Shown here piece after piece: positions 1-8,928 of a DNA stretch of 62,762 nt. The notes under the pieces were generated by a model. That model was not told the DNA's origin. It worked only from the letters and a program-made list of their open reading frames with translations, and made no database searches. Each line of letters starts with the position of its first letter. Within the stretch, counting starts at the first letter, position 1. Where the stretch lies: positions 1 to 62,762 of the forward strand of contig JABDJO010000056.1 in the NCBI GenBank assembly GCA_013002465.1, given 5' to 3'. A program made the translations under genes and the position numbers. The stretch comes from Silicimonas sp. Its GTDB lineage: Bacteria > Pseudomonadota > Alphaproteobacteria > Rhodobacterales > Rhodobacteraceae.

Positions 1-536
1 CCCTTGCCCTGGCGAACCCGGTGTCCTTCACCGTTTACGACAGTGGGGGCACCGACACGTTCGATTTCTCGTCCTATTCGGCGCATCAGTCCCTTGATCT
101 GCGCCAGGAGTCTTATTCGGATCTGGCTGGTTTGGATGGCAACATCGGCATCGCGCGCGGCACCGTGATCGAACATGGTCTGACGGGCGGCGGCAACGAC
201 ACGATCACCGGCAACAGCGCCGACAATGGATTAAGCGCCGGGGCCGGGGCGGATACGGTTGATGGTGGTGCGGGCAATGATGCGATCCGGGGCGGCGCGG
301 GCCATGACGACCTAAGCGGTGCCGACGGCTTTGATTTGATCGAGGGCGGCGCGGGCAACAACCAGATTGACGGTGGTGCAGGCGGCGATCTTTTGATCGG
401 CGACGATACAACACTGGCCATACTGACGATGCTGTACCCGGAGTGGACGCAACCGGCCAACGCCCAGGTTCTTTTGGACACCGGCGATTATCTTCCGCTT
501 TGGGAGGATATTCAGGACGACATTGGCATTGTCTAA
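1..536 (+). CDS. Serralysin-like RTX protein, C-terminal part (5' end outside window)
   Basis: The reading frame is open from the window edge (first full codon at base 3), so the true start lies upstream; the GTG at 21 is only an internal codon. The visible part begins with a stretch typical of the peptidase M10 serralysin C-terminal domain (VYDSGGTDTFDFSSYS, then an IARGTVIEHG segment). About five glycine/aspartate-rich nonapeptide calcium-binding repeats follow (for example GGAGNDAIRGGAGHDDLSG). The tail after the repeats ends in hydrophobic residues (DDIGIV), as expected of an uncleaved type I secretion signal. Such proteins are exported directly to the medium and fold on binding Ca2+. The zinc protease domain with HExxH is not in the window, so protease activity is inferred only from the domain pairing. 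It is convergent with the next RTX gene. Confidence 0.75.
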   Translation, partial: LALANPVSFTVYDSGGTDTFDFSSYSAHQSLDLRQESYSDLAGLDGNIGIARGTVIEHGLTGGGNDTITGNSADNGLSAGAGADTVDGGAGNDAIRGGAGHDDLSGADGFDLIEGGAGNNQIDGGAGGDLLIGDDTTLAILTMLYPEWTQPANAQVLLDTGDYLPLWEDIQDDIGIV

Positions 537-560
537 GCGCGCCGCCCGCCGCGGCTTCGT

Positions 561-2336
561 TCAGGCAATGTCATCGCCATAGATGACATCATTCCCGTTG
601 TCGCCAAAGAGCAGATCATCGCCCAACCCGCCGATCAGGGTGTCGTCTTCGCTTTGCCCCCTTAGCGTATCATTTCCGCCGTCCCCATTCAGCGCATCAA
701 AGCCCGCACCGCCGCTCAGGCTATCGTCTCCATATGACCCCGACAGAGCATCGTCGCCCGCAGCACCCACGATCGTGTCGGGGCCAGCGCCACCGTTCAG
801 CGTGTCTGGCCCGGTGCCCCCGAACAGCGTCTGCCCGACCGCCAGAAGCGGCGGGCGGTCGACGTTCAGGATGTCGGCATTGGTCAGTTCAGACGCCAGA
901 AGCGGGGCGTTGTCCGCCGTATAAAGCAGGATGGTTTCGTTGCCATGTGTCAGGATCGCCCCGTCAGAGGTTGGCGTAACCTGCAACTGCGACAGGTCGT
1001 AAAGAAAGTCGAAAGCCGAAAGGTCAAGCCTGTCCTGCCCGCGTTCGAAATCGGTGATTTCGTCAACCACCCCATCGGCAGCCATCACAAACAGGTCCGC
1101 GCCATCGCCGCCGGTCAACGTGTCGACACCAGCCCCATCAAGCAGAATATCCGCCCCGGCGCCGCCGTCCAATGCTTCGGCCACGGCAGAACCGATGACC
1201 TGATCGTCGCCGCTGGTGCCCGTCCCGCTGGCACCGGTGCCATCGGTCTGAACGACTTGGCCAAGGCCCGACAGATCGACCTCAAGGCGCGTCAGCCCCG
1301 CTTCCCATTCCGAGGTGGCAAAGACCTGCAGCGAGGTGGCCGAGATCGACAACTCGACAGCACTGACCCGGTAAAGCGATGTTGTCCCGTCGTCGGCAAG
1401 GCTGTCGAGATGCACCAGTCGCCCGCCCGGCAAAAGCGTGAACAGCGACAGACCGCCCTCGGTCCCACCGACCACGACGAAGGCGAAATCGCCGTAGGTT
1501 GCGGCGCCAAGGGACGATGCGCCCTGAATGCGGGTCCAGTCGGCGTCCAGTACATGGTCGGCCAGAATCGGGGTGCCGCCAGTTTCGACACGAACAACCG
1601 ACACCGACGAACTGCCCGAGGAAGCCATGACCAAAAGCGTTTCGCCCAACCGCTGAACCACGGCGAGATCGCTGGGCGTATTGACCGGCAGGCCGTCGGG
1701 CACGCCAAGAGCGCCGGATTGAGTCAGTGAACCGATGCTGGCCGATGCGATATTGACCCCGTCCTCGGTGGCCGAGGTTGTGGCCAGATAGTCGGCCCCT
1801 GCGATGTCGAATGTCGTGCTGGCCGAGACATCTGCCAGATAGCGGTCCGCGGCATCGTTCAACCCGGCAGACCAGGTTAACCCGCCCTGATCGACAAACA
1901 GGTCTATCCCCCCCGTTCCGGCACGGCCCGAGACCACAGCCGCGACCCCGCCAAGATCAAGCCCGACGGGTGCAACCAGGGTCCCGATCCCGGTCAATGC
2001 CGACTGAGTGCCAAGGGCACCGGTTGGACCAAGCGACAGGCTTTGACCGCTGGCTTCGGGCAGGCCGGCGACAGCCAAGCGCGAGGCTCCACCTGTGGTT
2101 ATGGCAGCTAATCCGGGCGATACGCCGACCGCGAAGGTCCCCGTCAGAAGAGAAGACCCCGCCATGCTCAGGGTACCATCGGCGGCAACATCCAGTTCGA
2201 TCAGCGCGTTTTCGGTCCGGCTAAGGGCGTAGAGCACCTTGCGACCGCCGATTTCGAGCACCAGAAGATCGCTCAGCCCCGACGTCAGACCAAGCGTGGA
2301 ACCTGATAGAAGTTGTTCGACCGTCAACACGGTCAT
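561..2336 (-). CDS. Secreted RTX calcium-binding protein with propeller-like N-terminal region
   Basis: About 591 residues from the ATG at 2336, chosen because a GGAGAG ribosome site lies just upstream; an upstream in-frame ATG at 2372 has no such site. There is no Sec signal peptide. Residues 1 to about 360 are rich in Ala, Gly, Ser and Thr and carry repeating short strand-like segments, suggesting a beta-propeller-type fold (inference). The C-terminal third has two blocks of RTX nonapeptides (LDGGAGADILLDGAG; then GGTGPDTLNGGAGPD through GNDVIYGDD) separated by a spacer of about 100 residues containing DFERGQDRLDLSAFDF, a common linker in RTX proteins. The product is probably a type I secretion substrate that folds outside the cell on Ca2+. 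Its function beyond that is unknown. No transporter genes lie nearby in the window. Confidence 0.7.
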   Translation of the reverse strand: MTVLTVEQLLSGSTLGLTSGLSDLLVLEIGGRKVLYALSRTENALIELDVAADGTLSMAGSSLLTGTFAVGVSPGLAAITTGGASRLAVAGLPEASGQSLSLGPTGALGTQSALTGIGTLVAPVGLDLGGVAAVVSGRAGTGGIDLFVDQGGLTWSAGLNDAADRYLADVSASTTFDIAGADYLATTSATEDGVNIASASIGSLTQSGALGVPDGLPVNTPSDLAVVQRLGETLLVMASSGSSSVSVVRVETGGTPILADHVLDADWTRIQGASSLGAATYGDFAFVVVGGTEGGLSLFTLLPGGRLVHLDSLADDGTTSLYRVSAVELSISATSLQVFATSEWEAGLTRLEVDLSGLGQVVQTDGTGASGTGTSGDDQVIGSAVAEALDGGAGADILLDGAGVDTLTGGDGADLFVMAADGVVDEITDFERGQDRLDLSAFDFLYDLSQLQVTPTSDGAILTHGNETILLYTADNAPLLASELTNADILNVDRPPLLAVGQTLFGGTGPDTLNGGAGPDTIVGAAGDDALSGSYGDDSLSGGAGFDALNGDGGNDTLRGQSEDDTLIGGLGDDLLFGDNGNDVIYGDDIA

Positions 2337-2422
2337 GGTCACTCTCCAACAGAGCGCGAGAGCCAGATACAAGGCACCCGCTTCAACGGGTTACTCTTCT
2401 GAAACTTTTCTTAAACTTTGGT

Positions 2423-4072
2423 TTATTTCTGCGCTGATGCGCGAATCTCGGCCAATGTGACGTTGGGCAGAATGGCCTCGGTTGGGATCGGGATGTCAAG
2501 AACGGCACCCGTTGGCGAACCAAGAGCCCGTTCAAAGGCGGGGGCGAAATCCTCTGTTCGCTCGATCCGCTCGCCCAGCATTCCGTAAGACCGGGCAAGT
2601 GCGGCAAAGTCGGGATTGGCAAGGTCGGTGCCCGAAACGCGGTTTGGAAAGTGGCGTTCCTGGTGCATGCGGATCGTTCCATAGCTGGCGTTGTTCAGCA
2701 AAAGAACGATGGGGGCGGCGCCAACTTGCATCGCGGTCCCCAGTTCCTGGCAATTCATCTGGAAATCGCCGTCGCCGGCAAAACAGACCACAGTGCGATC
2801 CGGGTGCACGATCTTGGCCATGATCGCCGCCGGAAGGCCGTATCCCATGGCCCCCGATTGCGGTGCCAAAAGCCGTTGGCCCGCCCCGTAACGGAAGTAC
2901 TTTCCGTTCCAAATCGAAAAATTGCCCGCGCCATTGGTCAGAATCGCAGTGTCGTCCAGCCGGTCTTCCAGGAAAGCCATCACCTTAACCATGTTCACTG
3001 GTCCGGGCTGTTCGGGCAGGTCGAAGGACGCGGCATGGCGGGACTGCGCCTTGGCCAGCCAGTCATTCCAGCGGTTGGCTAAGGGCGCATTTGCCAGTGC
3101 GGAAGCGAAAGCGTTGGGATTGGACTGGATCGCGATGTCGGGCAGAAAGATCTTGCCGATCTCGCCCGAAGACTGGTGAACGTGGATCAGCGTCTGTTCC
3201 ATGTCAGGAAGAACGAACGTGGCGTAATTGTCGGTGGTCATCTCACCAAAGCGCACGTTTATCGCAAGGATCAGATCGCTTTCCATCAGCGTTTCGCGAA
3301 CCCCCGGCAACATGCCGACACCGGCCTCGCCGACGAAGGTCGACAGGCGATTGTCATAGATGTCGTGATACCGGAACGCGGTCACGACCGGGATGCCCGA
3401 GGCTTCGGCAAAGTTTTGCAGGGCCAAGCTGCCTTCGGATGTCCATCCACCACCGCCTGTCAGGATCAGTGGTCTTTCGCAGGCTGACAGAGCATGGCGC
3501 AGCTGATCCAGCGCTTCGGGGGCGGCCGACGGCATGGGTAAGGAAGGGGCCCGCGTGATCGCCGCCACGTCCGTCATTGCACCCACGACATTTTCCGGCA
3601 GGGCCACAACGACGGGACCGGGGCGCCCGGACAGTGCGGTTGCCCAGGCCCGCGAGACGATCTCGGGGATGCGTTCGACGTGTTCGATTTCTGTGACCCA
3701 CTTTGCGATGCCCCCAAAGAAGGCGCGATAGTCGACTTCCTGGAATACCTCGCGGTCGCGGGTTGTGGTTTCGATCTGGCCCACGAAAAGGATCATCGGC
3801 GCGGAATCCTGCATTGCCGTGTGGACACCGATCGACGCATTGGTAGCGCCGGGGCCACGCGTGACAAAGCACAAGCCCGGCGATCCGGTCAGCTTGCCAT
3901 AGGCCGCGGCCATAAACCCTGCCCCGCCTTCGTTTCTTGTGTTCACAAATGTGATCGGAGACTGATGCAACCCGTCCAGCACCGTCAGATAGCTTTCGCC
4001 CGGAACGCCAAACCCGTGCCTTGCGCCCAGGACCTCAAGGCATTCCACCAGCAGTTTTCCACCGTGCCGCAT
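2423..4072 (-). CDS. Thiamine-diphosphate-dependent enzyme, acetolactate synthase-like
   Basis: 549 residues from the ATG at 4072 (GGAGAT site upstream). It has the three-domain layout of the ThDP/POX family: an N-terminal pyrimidine-binding domain with the conserved glutamate in NTRNEGGAGFMAAAYGKL, a central domain, and a C-terminal ThDP-binding domain with GDGDFQMNCQELG and the NNASYG end of the metal motif. Family members join or cleave alpha-keto acids; this one cannot be assigned a substrate. It does not look like the IlvB pathway enzyme (no small subunit gene nearby) nor clearly like sulfoacetaldehyde acetyltransferase, although its position divergent from the sulfite dehydrogenase makes a sulfonate link tempting. 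The 204-bp gap to soeA must hold both promoters. Confidence 0.7.
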   Translation of the reverse strand: MRHGGKLLVECLEVLGARHGFGVPGESYLTVLDGLHQSPITFVNTRNEGGAGFMAAAYGKLTGSPGLCFVTRGPGATNASIGVHTAMQDSAPMILFVGQIETTTRDREVFQEVDYRAFFGGIAKWVTEIEHVERIPEIVSRAWATALSGRPGPVVVALPENVVGAMTDVAAITRAPSLPMPSAAPEALDQLRHALSACERPLILTGGGGWTSEGSLALQNFAEASGIPVVTAFRYHDIYDNRLSTFVGEAGVGMLPGVRETLMESDLILAINVRFGEMTTDNYATFVLPDMEQTLIHVHQSSGEIGKIFLPDIAIQSNPNAFASALANAPLANRWNDWLAKAQSRHAASFDLPEQPGPVNMVKVMAFLEDRLDDTAILTNGAGNFSIWNGKYFRYGAGQRLLAPQSGAMGYGLPAAIMAKIVHPDRTVVCFAGDGDFQMNCQELGTAMQVGAAPIVLLLNNASYGTIRMHQERHFPNRVSGTDLANPDFAALARSYGMLGERIERTEDFAPAFERALGSPTGAVLDIPIPTEAILPNVTLAEIRASAQK

Positions 4073-4276
4073 GACCGATCTCCGTTCCCTGACCAACTTG
4101 TTGCAGTGCCGCCGATCAGAGGCAAGCCACCAACCTGTTTGCGCCGCACTGGGATTTCAGACATGAACGCAATAACTGGACTCAACACCGCCATCCATTT
4201 GGCGATACGATCGCGCCACCGGGTCCGCATAGGTACAACCGTCTGCAAGCCGGTTTCGGGGAAGAAGAAAACGCAC

Positions 4277-7105
4277 ATGAACGCACCGCAACTGGACACA
4301 TCACCCAAGGTCTCGGACGAGGTGCGCAAGACCACCTGTTACATGTGCGCCTGCCGTTGCGGCATCAACGTCCACATGAAGGACGGGCAGGTCGCCTATA
4401 TCGAAGGCAACAAGGACCACCCGGTGAACAAGGGCGTTTTGTGCGCCAAGGGATCGTCCGGGATCATGCAGCACCTGTCGCCGGCACGGCTGCGCGCGCC
4501 TATGAAACGGGTTGGCCCGCGCGGGTCGGGCGAGTTCGAGGAAATCACCTGGGAAGAGGCGCTGGAAACCGCCACCGCCTGGCTGAAACCGATCCGCGAG
4601 ACTGACCAGTCCAAGCTGGCCTTCTTTACCGGCCGCGACCAATCGCAGTCCTTCACCAGTTTCTGGGCGCAATCCTTCGGCACCCCGAACTATGCCGCAC
4701 ACGGCGGGTTCTGTTCCGTGAACATGGCAGCGGCGGGCATCTATACCATGGGTGGTGCGTTCTGGGAGTTCGGCCAGCCCGACTGGGACCGCACCAAGCT
4801 GTTCATGATCTTTGGCGTCGCCGAGGACCACGACAGCAACCCGATCAAGATGGGTCTGGGCAAACTGAAAGAGCGCGGAGCAAAGGTGATCGGCGTCAAC
4901 CCGATCCGCACCGGCTATAACGCGATCGCCGACGAATGGGTCGGCATCACGCCGGGCACCGACGGGCTGTTCATCCTGAGCCTTGTGCATTGCCTGATGA
5001 AAGCTGGGCGGATCGACCTTGATTATCTTGCGCGATTTACCGATGCGCCCTGCCTTGTGAACGAAGATCCGGCCAGCGACGAACACGGCTTGATCCTGAC
5101 CAACGAGGCCGGCAAGAAACTGGTCATCGACCGCCGCACCGGCAAGCCCGAGGCGTTTGATACGCCTGGGGTGCAGCCCGATCTTTCTGCCACCTACCGC
5201 CATGCCGGAGTGTCGCACCGTCCGGTTTTGCACCATATGGCGGACAAGTATATTTCCGACACCTATGCGCCCGAAACCGTGGCCGAACAGGTTGGCATCA
5301 GCGCCGACCGTATCCGTGCCATCGCCGCCGAACTTGCCCGCACGGCCTTTGACGAGGCATTCGAACTGGACCGTGAGTGGACGGATTTCCGTGGCGACAC
5401 CCACAAGACCATGGTCGGTCGCCCGGTTGCCTTTCATGCCATGCGCGGGATATCGGCGCACTCGAACGGTTTCCAGACCTGCCGCGCCCTGCACCTGTTG
5501 CAGATCATCCTTGGTTCGGTCGAAGTTCCCGGCGGTTTCCGGTTCAAACCGCCCTACCCCAAGCCATTCTGGGCCCATCCGAAGCCGCATGCCGCGCACC
5601 AGCCCGACCAGCCGCTTGACGGACCGCACCTTGGCTTCGTTCACGGGCCAGATGATCTCTTGCTTCGCGGTACAGGACCCGGCGTGAACGACCCAAACGC
5701 CCCCAGGCGCATCGACAAGGCGTTTTCCTGGGAAAACCCGATGAGCGCACACGGCCTGATGCACATGGTCATCTCGAACGCCCATGCCGGTGATCCCTAC
5801 AAGATCGACACGCTATTTCTCTATATGGCGAATATGTCGTGGAATTCGTCGATGAACACTTCGGGCGTCATGAAGATGCTGACGGACACGGACGAAAGCG
5901 GCGACTATATCATTCCCCGGATCATCTATTCCGATGCCTATTCCTCGGAAATGGTGGCCTATGCCGACCTGATCCTGCCCGACACGACCTATCTGGAACG
6001 CCACGACTGCATATCGCTGCTGGATCGCCCGATTTGCGAGGCCGAGGCTGCCGCCGACGCAATTCGTTGGCCAGTGGTCGAACCCGACCGGGATGTCAGG
6101 GGGTTCCAGTCCGTGCTGTGCGACCTGGGCGCGCGATTGGGTCTGCCGGGGTTTGTCAACGACGATGGCAGCCAGAAATACGCCGACTACGCCGACTATA
6201 TCCAGAACCACGAAAGGAAGCCCGGCATTGGCCCGCTTGCGGGTTTCCGGGGCGACGGCACGCAGTCCGGGCGCGGCGCACCAAACCCCAATCAGATCGA
6301 GCGTTACAAGGAAAATGGCAGCTTCTGGATCAGCCACATCCCCGAAGAGGCGGAGTTCTACAAACCCTGGAACAGCGCCTATCAGGATTGGGCGGTGGAA
6401 TTGGGTCTGTTCGACGCGCCCTCACCCTATCTGTTCACACTTTGGTGCGAACCTTTGCGACGATTCCAATTGGCTGCCGAGGGGAAGCACCGATTGTCTC
6501 CTCCCGACCACCTGAAGGCGCGTTATGCAGAGACCATGACCCCGCTGCCGGTCTGGTATTCGCCGTACTCCGAAGCCGACGATAGCATGACGGTCCATGC
6601 GCTTACCCAGAGACCTATGGCGATGTACCATTCCTGGGGCTCACAGAACGCCTGGCTGCGGCAGATCCATGGACGCAATCCCTTGTATGTGCCGACCAAA
6701 ATCTGGGAGGCGAACCGTTTCGCGGAAGGTGACTGGGCCAAGGTCACTTCGCCACACGGCGAAATCACCGTGCCGGTCGCACATATGGCGGCGCTGAACG
6801 AAAACACCGTCTGGACCTGGAATGCCATCGGCAAGAGGAAGGGGGCCTGGGCGCTTGACGAGGACGCGCCCGAGACCACAAAGGGGTTCCTTCTGAACCA
6901 CATCATCCACGAGTTGATGCCGCCAAAGGGCGACGGTCTTCGCTGGGCGAACTCGGACCCGATCACCGGGCAAGCCGCGTGGTTCGATCTGCGGGTCAGG
7001 ATCGAAAAAACAACCGCGCCCGCCGAAACGCAGCCGGCGCACCCGGCGCAGAAAAGCCCTGTCGGCAAAGGTCCAGCCCAAGTGGCCAGAAAGTTGGGCT
7101 CATGA
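4277..7105 (+). CDS. soeA: Sulfite dehydrogenase (quinone), molybdopterin catalytic subunit SoeA
   Basis: 942 residues from the ATG at 4277. It belongs to the DMSO-reductase family of molybdopterin-guanine-dinucleotide enzymes. The N-terminal [4Fe-4S] motif is intact: C21-x2-C24-x3-C28-x27-C56. There is no twin-arginine signal, which fits SoeA, the cytoplasm-facing catalytic subunit that oxidises sulfite to sulfate. Molybdopterin oxidoreductase and C-terminal dinucleotide-binding domains are recognisable (GRDQSQSFTSFWAQS, and AMYHSWGSQNAWLRQIHG near the end). soeB and soeC follow, giving the usual ABC order. In roseobacters this complex disposes of sulfite from sulfonates such as taurine and from DMSP-derived sulfur. 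Longer upstream reading is open but lacks a ribosome site and family similarity. The alternative is another unassigned member of the same family with the same architecture. Confidence 0.85.
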   Translation: MNAPQLDTSPKVSDEVRKTTCYMCACRCGINVHMKDGQVAYIEGNKDHPVNKGVLCAKGSSGIMQHLSPARLRAPMKRVGPRGSGEFEEITWEEALETATAWLKPIRETDQSKLAFFTGRDQSQSFTSFWAQSFGTPNYAAHGGFCSVNMAAAGIYTMGGAFWEFGQPDWDRTKLFMIFGVAEDHDSNPIKMGLGKLKERGAKVIGVNPIRTGYNAIADEWVGITPGTDGLFILSLVHCLMKAGRIDLDYLARFTDAPCLVNEDPASDEHGLILTNEAGKKLVIDRRTGKPEAFDTPGVQPDLSATYRHAGVSHRPVLHHMADKYISDTYAPETVAEQVGISADRIRAIAAELARTAFDEAFELDREWTDFRGDTHKTMVGRPVAFHAMRGISAHSNGFQTCRALHLLQIILGSVEVPGGFRFKPPYPKPFWAHPKPHAAHQPDQPLDGPHLGFVHGPDDLLLRGTGPGVNDPNAPRRIDKAFSWENPMSAHGLMHMVISNAHAGDPYKIDTLFLYMANMSWNSSMNTSGVMKMLTDTDESGDYIIPRIIYSDAYSSEMVAYADLILPDTTYLERHDCISLLDRPICEAEAAADAIRWPVVEPDRDVRGFQSVLCDLGARLGLPGFVNDDGSQKYADYADYIQNHERKPGIGPLAGFRGDGTQSGRGAPNPNQIERYKENGSFWISHIPEEAEFYKPWNSAYQDWAVELGLFDAPSPYLFTLWCEPLRRFQLAAEGKHRLSPPDHLKARYAETMTPLPVWYSPYSEADDSMTVHALTQRPMAMYHSWGSQNAWLRQIHGRNPLYVPTKIWEANRFAEGDWAKVTSPHGEITVPVAHMAALNENTVWTWNAIGKRKGAWALDEDAPETTKGFLLNHIIHELMPPKGDGLRWANSDPITGQAAWFDLRVRIEKTTAPAETQPAHPAQKSPVGKGPAQVARKLGS

Positions 7106-7190
7106 TGCTTTGTATCCTTGAAATCAAACCCTCCAGAGGCACAGAGCTTTTGAAGAACGTTTCGCCAAATTCCCTGCATAGGGATTTGCC

Positions 7191-7940
7191 ATGACCACGC
7201 TTCCCACCCATACCGAAAAGTCGCTTGGCCTGGTGATCGACCTGGACACCTGCGTCGGGTGTCATGCCTGCGTGACCGCCTGCAAGGGCTGGAACACTGA
7301 AAACTATGGTTCCGCGTTGGCTGACAACGATGCCTATGGCGCGAACCCGGTCGGCAGTTTCCTTAATCGCGTTCACTCCTACGAAGTGCAGCCCGAAACC
7401 GGTCCGGCACAGCTTTTCCATATGCCGAAATCCTGTCTGCATTGCGCCGATGCGCCTTGCGTCACCGTCTGCCCGACGGGGGCCAGTTACAAGCGCGTGG
7501 AAGACGGCATCGTTCTGGTGAACGAGAGTGACTGCATCGGTTGCGGTCTGTGCGCCTGGGCCTGCCCTTACGGTGCGCGCGAGATGGACCCTGTGGAAAA
7601 GGTCATGAAAAAATGCACCCTCTGCGTGGATCGCATCTATAACGAGAACCTGCCAGAAGAAGATCGCCAACCCGCCTGTGTGCGCACCTGCCCTGCAGGT
7701 GCCAGGCATTTCGGCGATCTGGCCGATCCCGAAAGCGATGTTTCGCAACTGGTCGCGAAACGCGGCGGGATCGAGCTGATGCCCGAACAGGGTACAGCCC
7801 CGGTCAATCGGTATCTGCCGCCCAGACCACGCGACGAAGCGCCCGAGTTTGACGTCCTTGCCCCCTATCTGGAACCTGTCGCCGAAGAACCCGCGGGCTT
7901 TCTGGGCTGGCTGGACCGCACACTGTCGAAGGTGTCCTGA
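7191..7940 (+). CDS. soeB: Sulfite dehydrogenase iron-sulfur subunit SoeB
   Basis: 249 residues. Four ferredoxin-type cysteine clusters are visible in order: CVGCHACVTAC at residues 21-31, CLHCADAPCVTVCP, CIGCGLCAWACP and KCTLCVDR paired with ACVRTCPAGAR. This is the DmsB/NrfC pattern holding four [4Fe-4S] clusters that pass electrons from the molybdenum site to the membrane subunit. The ATG at 7191 is preceded by an AGGGA-type site. The 85-bp gap from soeA contains no other gene. The stop overlaps the soeC start (TGATG), so the two are translationally coupled. Confidence 0.88.
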   Translation: MTTLPTHTEKSLGLVIDLDTCVGCHACVTACKGWNTENYGSALADNDAYGANPVGSFLNRVHSYEVQPETGPAQLFHMPKSCLHCADAPCVTVCPTGASYKRVEDGIVLVNESDCIGCGLCAWACPYGAREMDPVEKVMKKCTLCVDRIYNENLPEEDRQPACVRTCPAGARHFGDLADPESDVSQLVAKRGGIELMPEQGTAPVNRYLPPRPRDEAPEFDVLAPYLEPVAEEPAGFLGWLDRTLSKVS

Positions 7941-8809
7941 TGCATCCCGCTCCGTCTATCATCCTGTTCACCACGCTTTCGGGCCTTGGCTTTGGCATGC
8001 TGGCCTTTCTTGGGGTCGACGCCACGCCGCCCACGGGCTGGACTGCCTTCGCGTTCTTCGCAATCGCGTATCTACTGGCGGTTGGCGGGTTGGTTTCTTC
8101 GACCTTTCACCTTGGCCATCCAGAGCGCGCGATGAAAGCCTTCACACAGTGGCGGTCGTCCTGGCTTAGCCGGGAAGGATTGGCGTCGGTGGCGACACTG
8201 GTCGTCATGGCGCTTTACGGGTTTGGGCTGGTCTTTTTCGATGCACGGTGGAGCTTTTTCGGCCTGATCGGCGCGGTACTTGCGCTTTTGACGGTTGTTG
8301 CGACCTCGATGATCTATGCCCAGATGAAAACCGTGCCACGCTGGCATCACTGGTCGCCGCCCGTGCTTTTCCTTGGATATGCGATTGCAGGCGGGGCACT
8401 GATGACCGGGCGCACGACGCTGGCGCTTTGGCTTTTGCTGGTTATCGGCGTGGCGCAGATCGTGGCTTGGGTCGATCAGGACCGGCGGGAAAAAACCTCG
8501 GCTACGACGCTTGCAACGGCAACCGGGCTTGGCCATATCGGCTCGCCCAGGGCCTTTGAAGCCCCCCACACTGGCGAGAATTATCTGACCAACGAAATGG
8601 TCTATCGCGTCGGGCGCAAGCACGCGGCGGTTCTGAAGGTGATCGCCCTTGTTCTGGCAATTATTCTGCCAGTGGTCTTGTTGATGCTGCCGTTTCACCA
8701 CATCATTGCGGTCTTGGCGGTATTGTCGCATCTGGCTGGCGTCCTGGTGCAGCGCTGGATCTTTTTTGCCGAGGCACGTCACGTTGTGGGTTTGTATTAC
8801 GGGCGCTAA
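7940..8809 (+). CDS. soeC: Sulfite dehydrogenase membrane anchor SoeC (DmsC family)
   Basis: 289 residues, strongly hydrophobic, with about eight predicted membrane helices by eye. The N terminus (MHPAPSIILFTTLSGLGFG) is characteristic of DmsC-type anchors, which bind quinone and hold the catalytic AB pair to the inner face of the membrane. The start overlaps the soeB stop by one base. The FHLGHPERAMKA segment after the second or third helix is a recognisable DmsC-family feature. It completes the SoeABC complex, which feeds electrons from sulfite into the quinone pool. Confidence 0.85.
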   Translation: MHPAPSIILFTTLSGLGFGMLAFLGVDATPPTGWTAFAFFAIAYLLAVGGLVSSTFHLGHPERAMKAFTQWRSSWLSREGLASVATLVVMALYGFGLVFFDARWSFFGLIGAVLALLTVVATSMIYAQMKTVPRWHHWSPPVLFLGYAIAGGALMTGRTTLALWLLLVIGVAQIVAWVDQDRREKTSATTLATATGLGHIGSPRAFEAPHTGENYLTNEMVYRVGRKHAAVLKVIALVLAIILPVVLLMLPFHHIIAVLAVLSHLAGVLVQRWIFFAEARHVVGLYYGR

Positions 8810-8928
8810 CCGCATAGCGGGTATTCAATGATAGCGACGTTGTGTCCGTTGCTTTTTTTCTGCACCTGCATAATGTGCGCCGCAATTCGCAGAGGATTCT
8901 GTGAGCAACCGTTTCAGGAGGAATAGAA

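Noticed and set aside
945-1730. 261-codon plus-strand frame inside the RTX gene
   Set aside because: Antisense to the RTX protein whose repeats are unmistakable.
4301-5785. 494-codon open frame antisense to soeA
   Set aside because: It lies wholly within a well-supported gene, shows no family motif and has the composition expected of a mirror frame in GC-rich DNA.
8810-8928. Possible terminator after soeC (CCGC/GCGG stem at the stop codon)
   Set aside because: The stem is only four base pairs and has no T tract.
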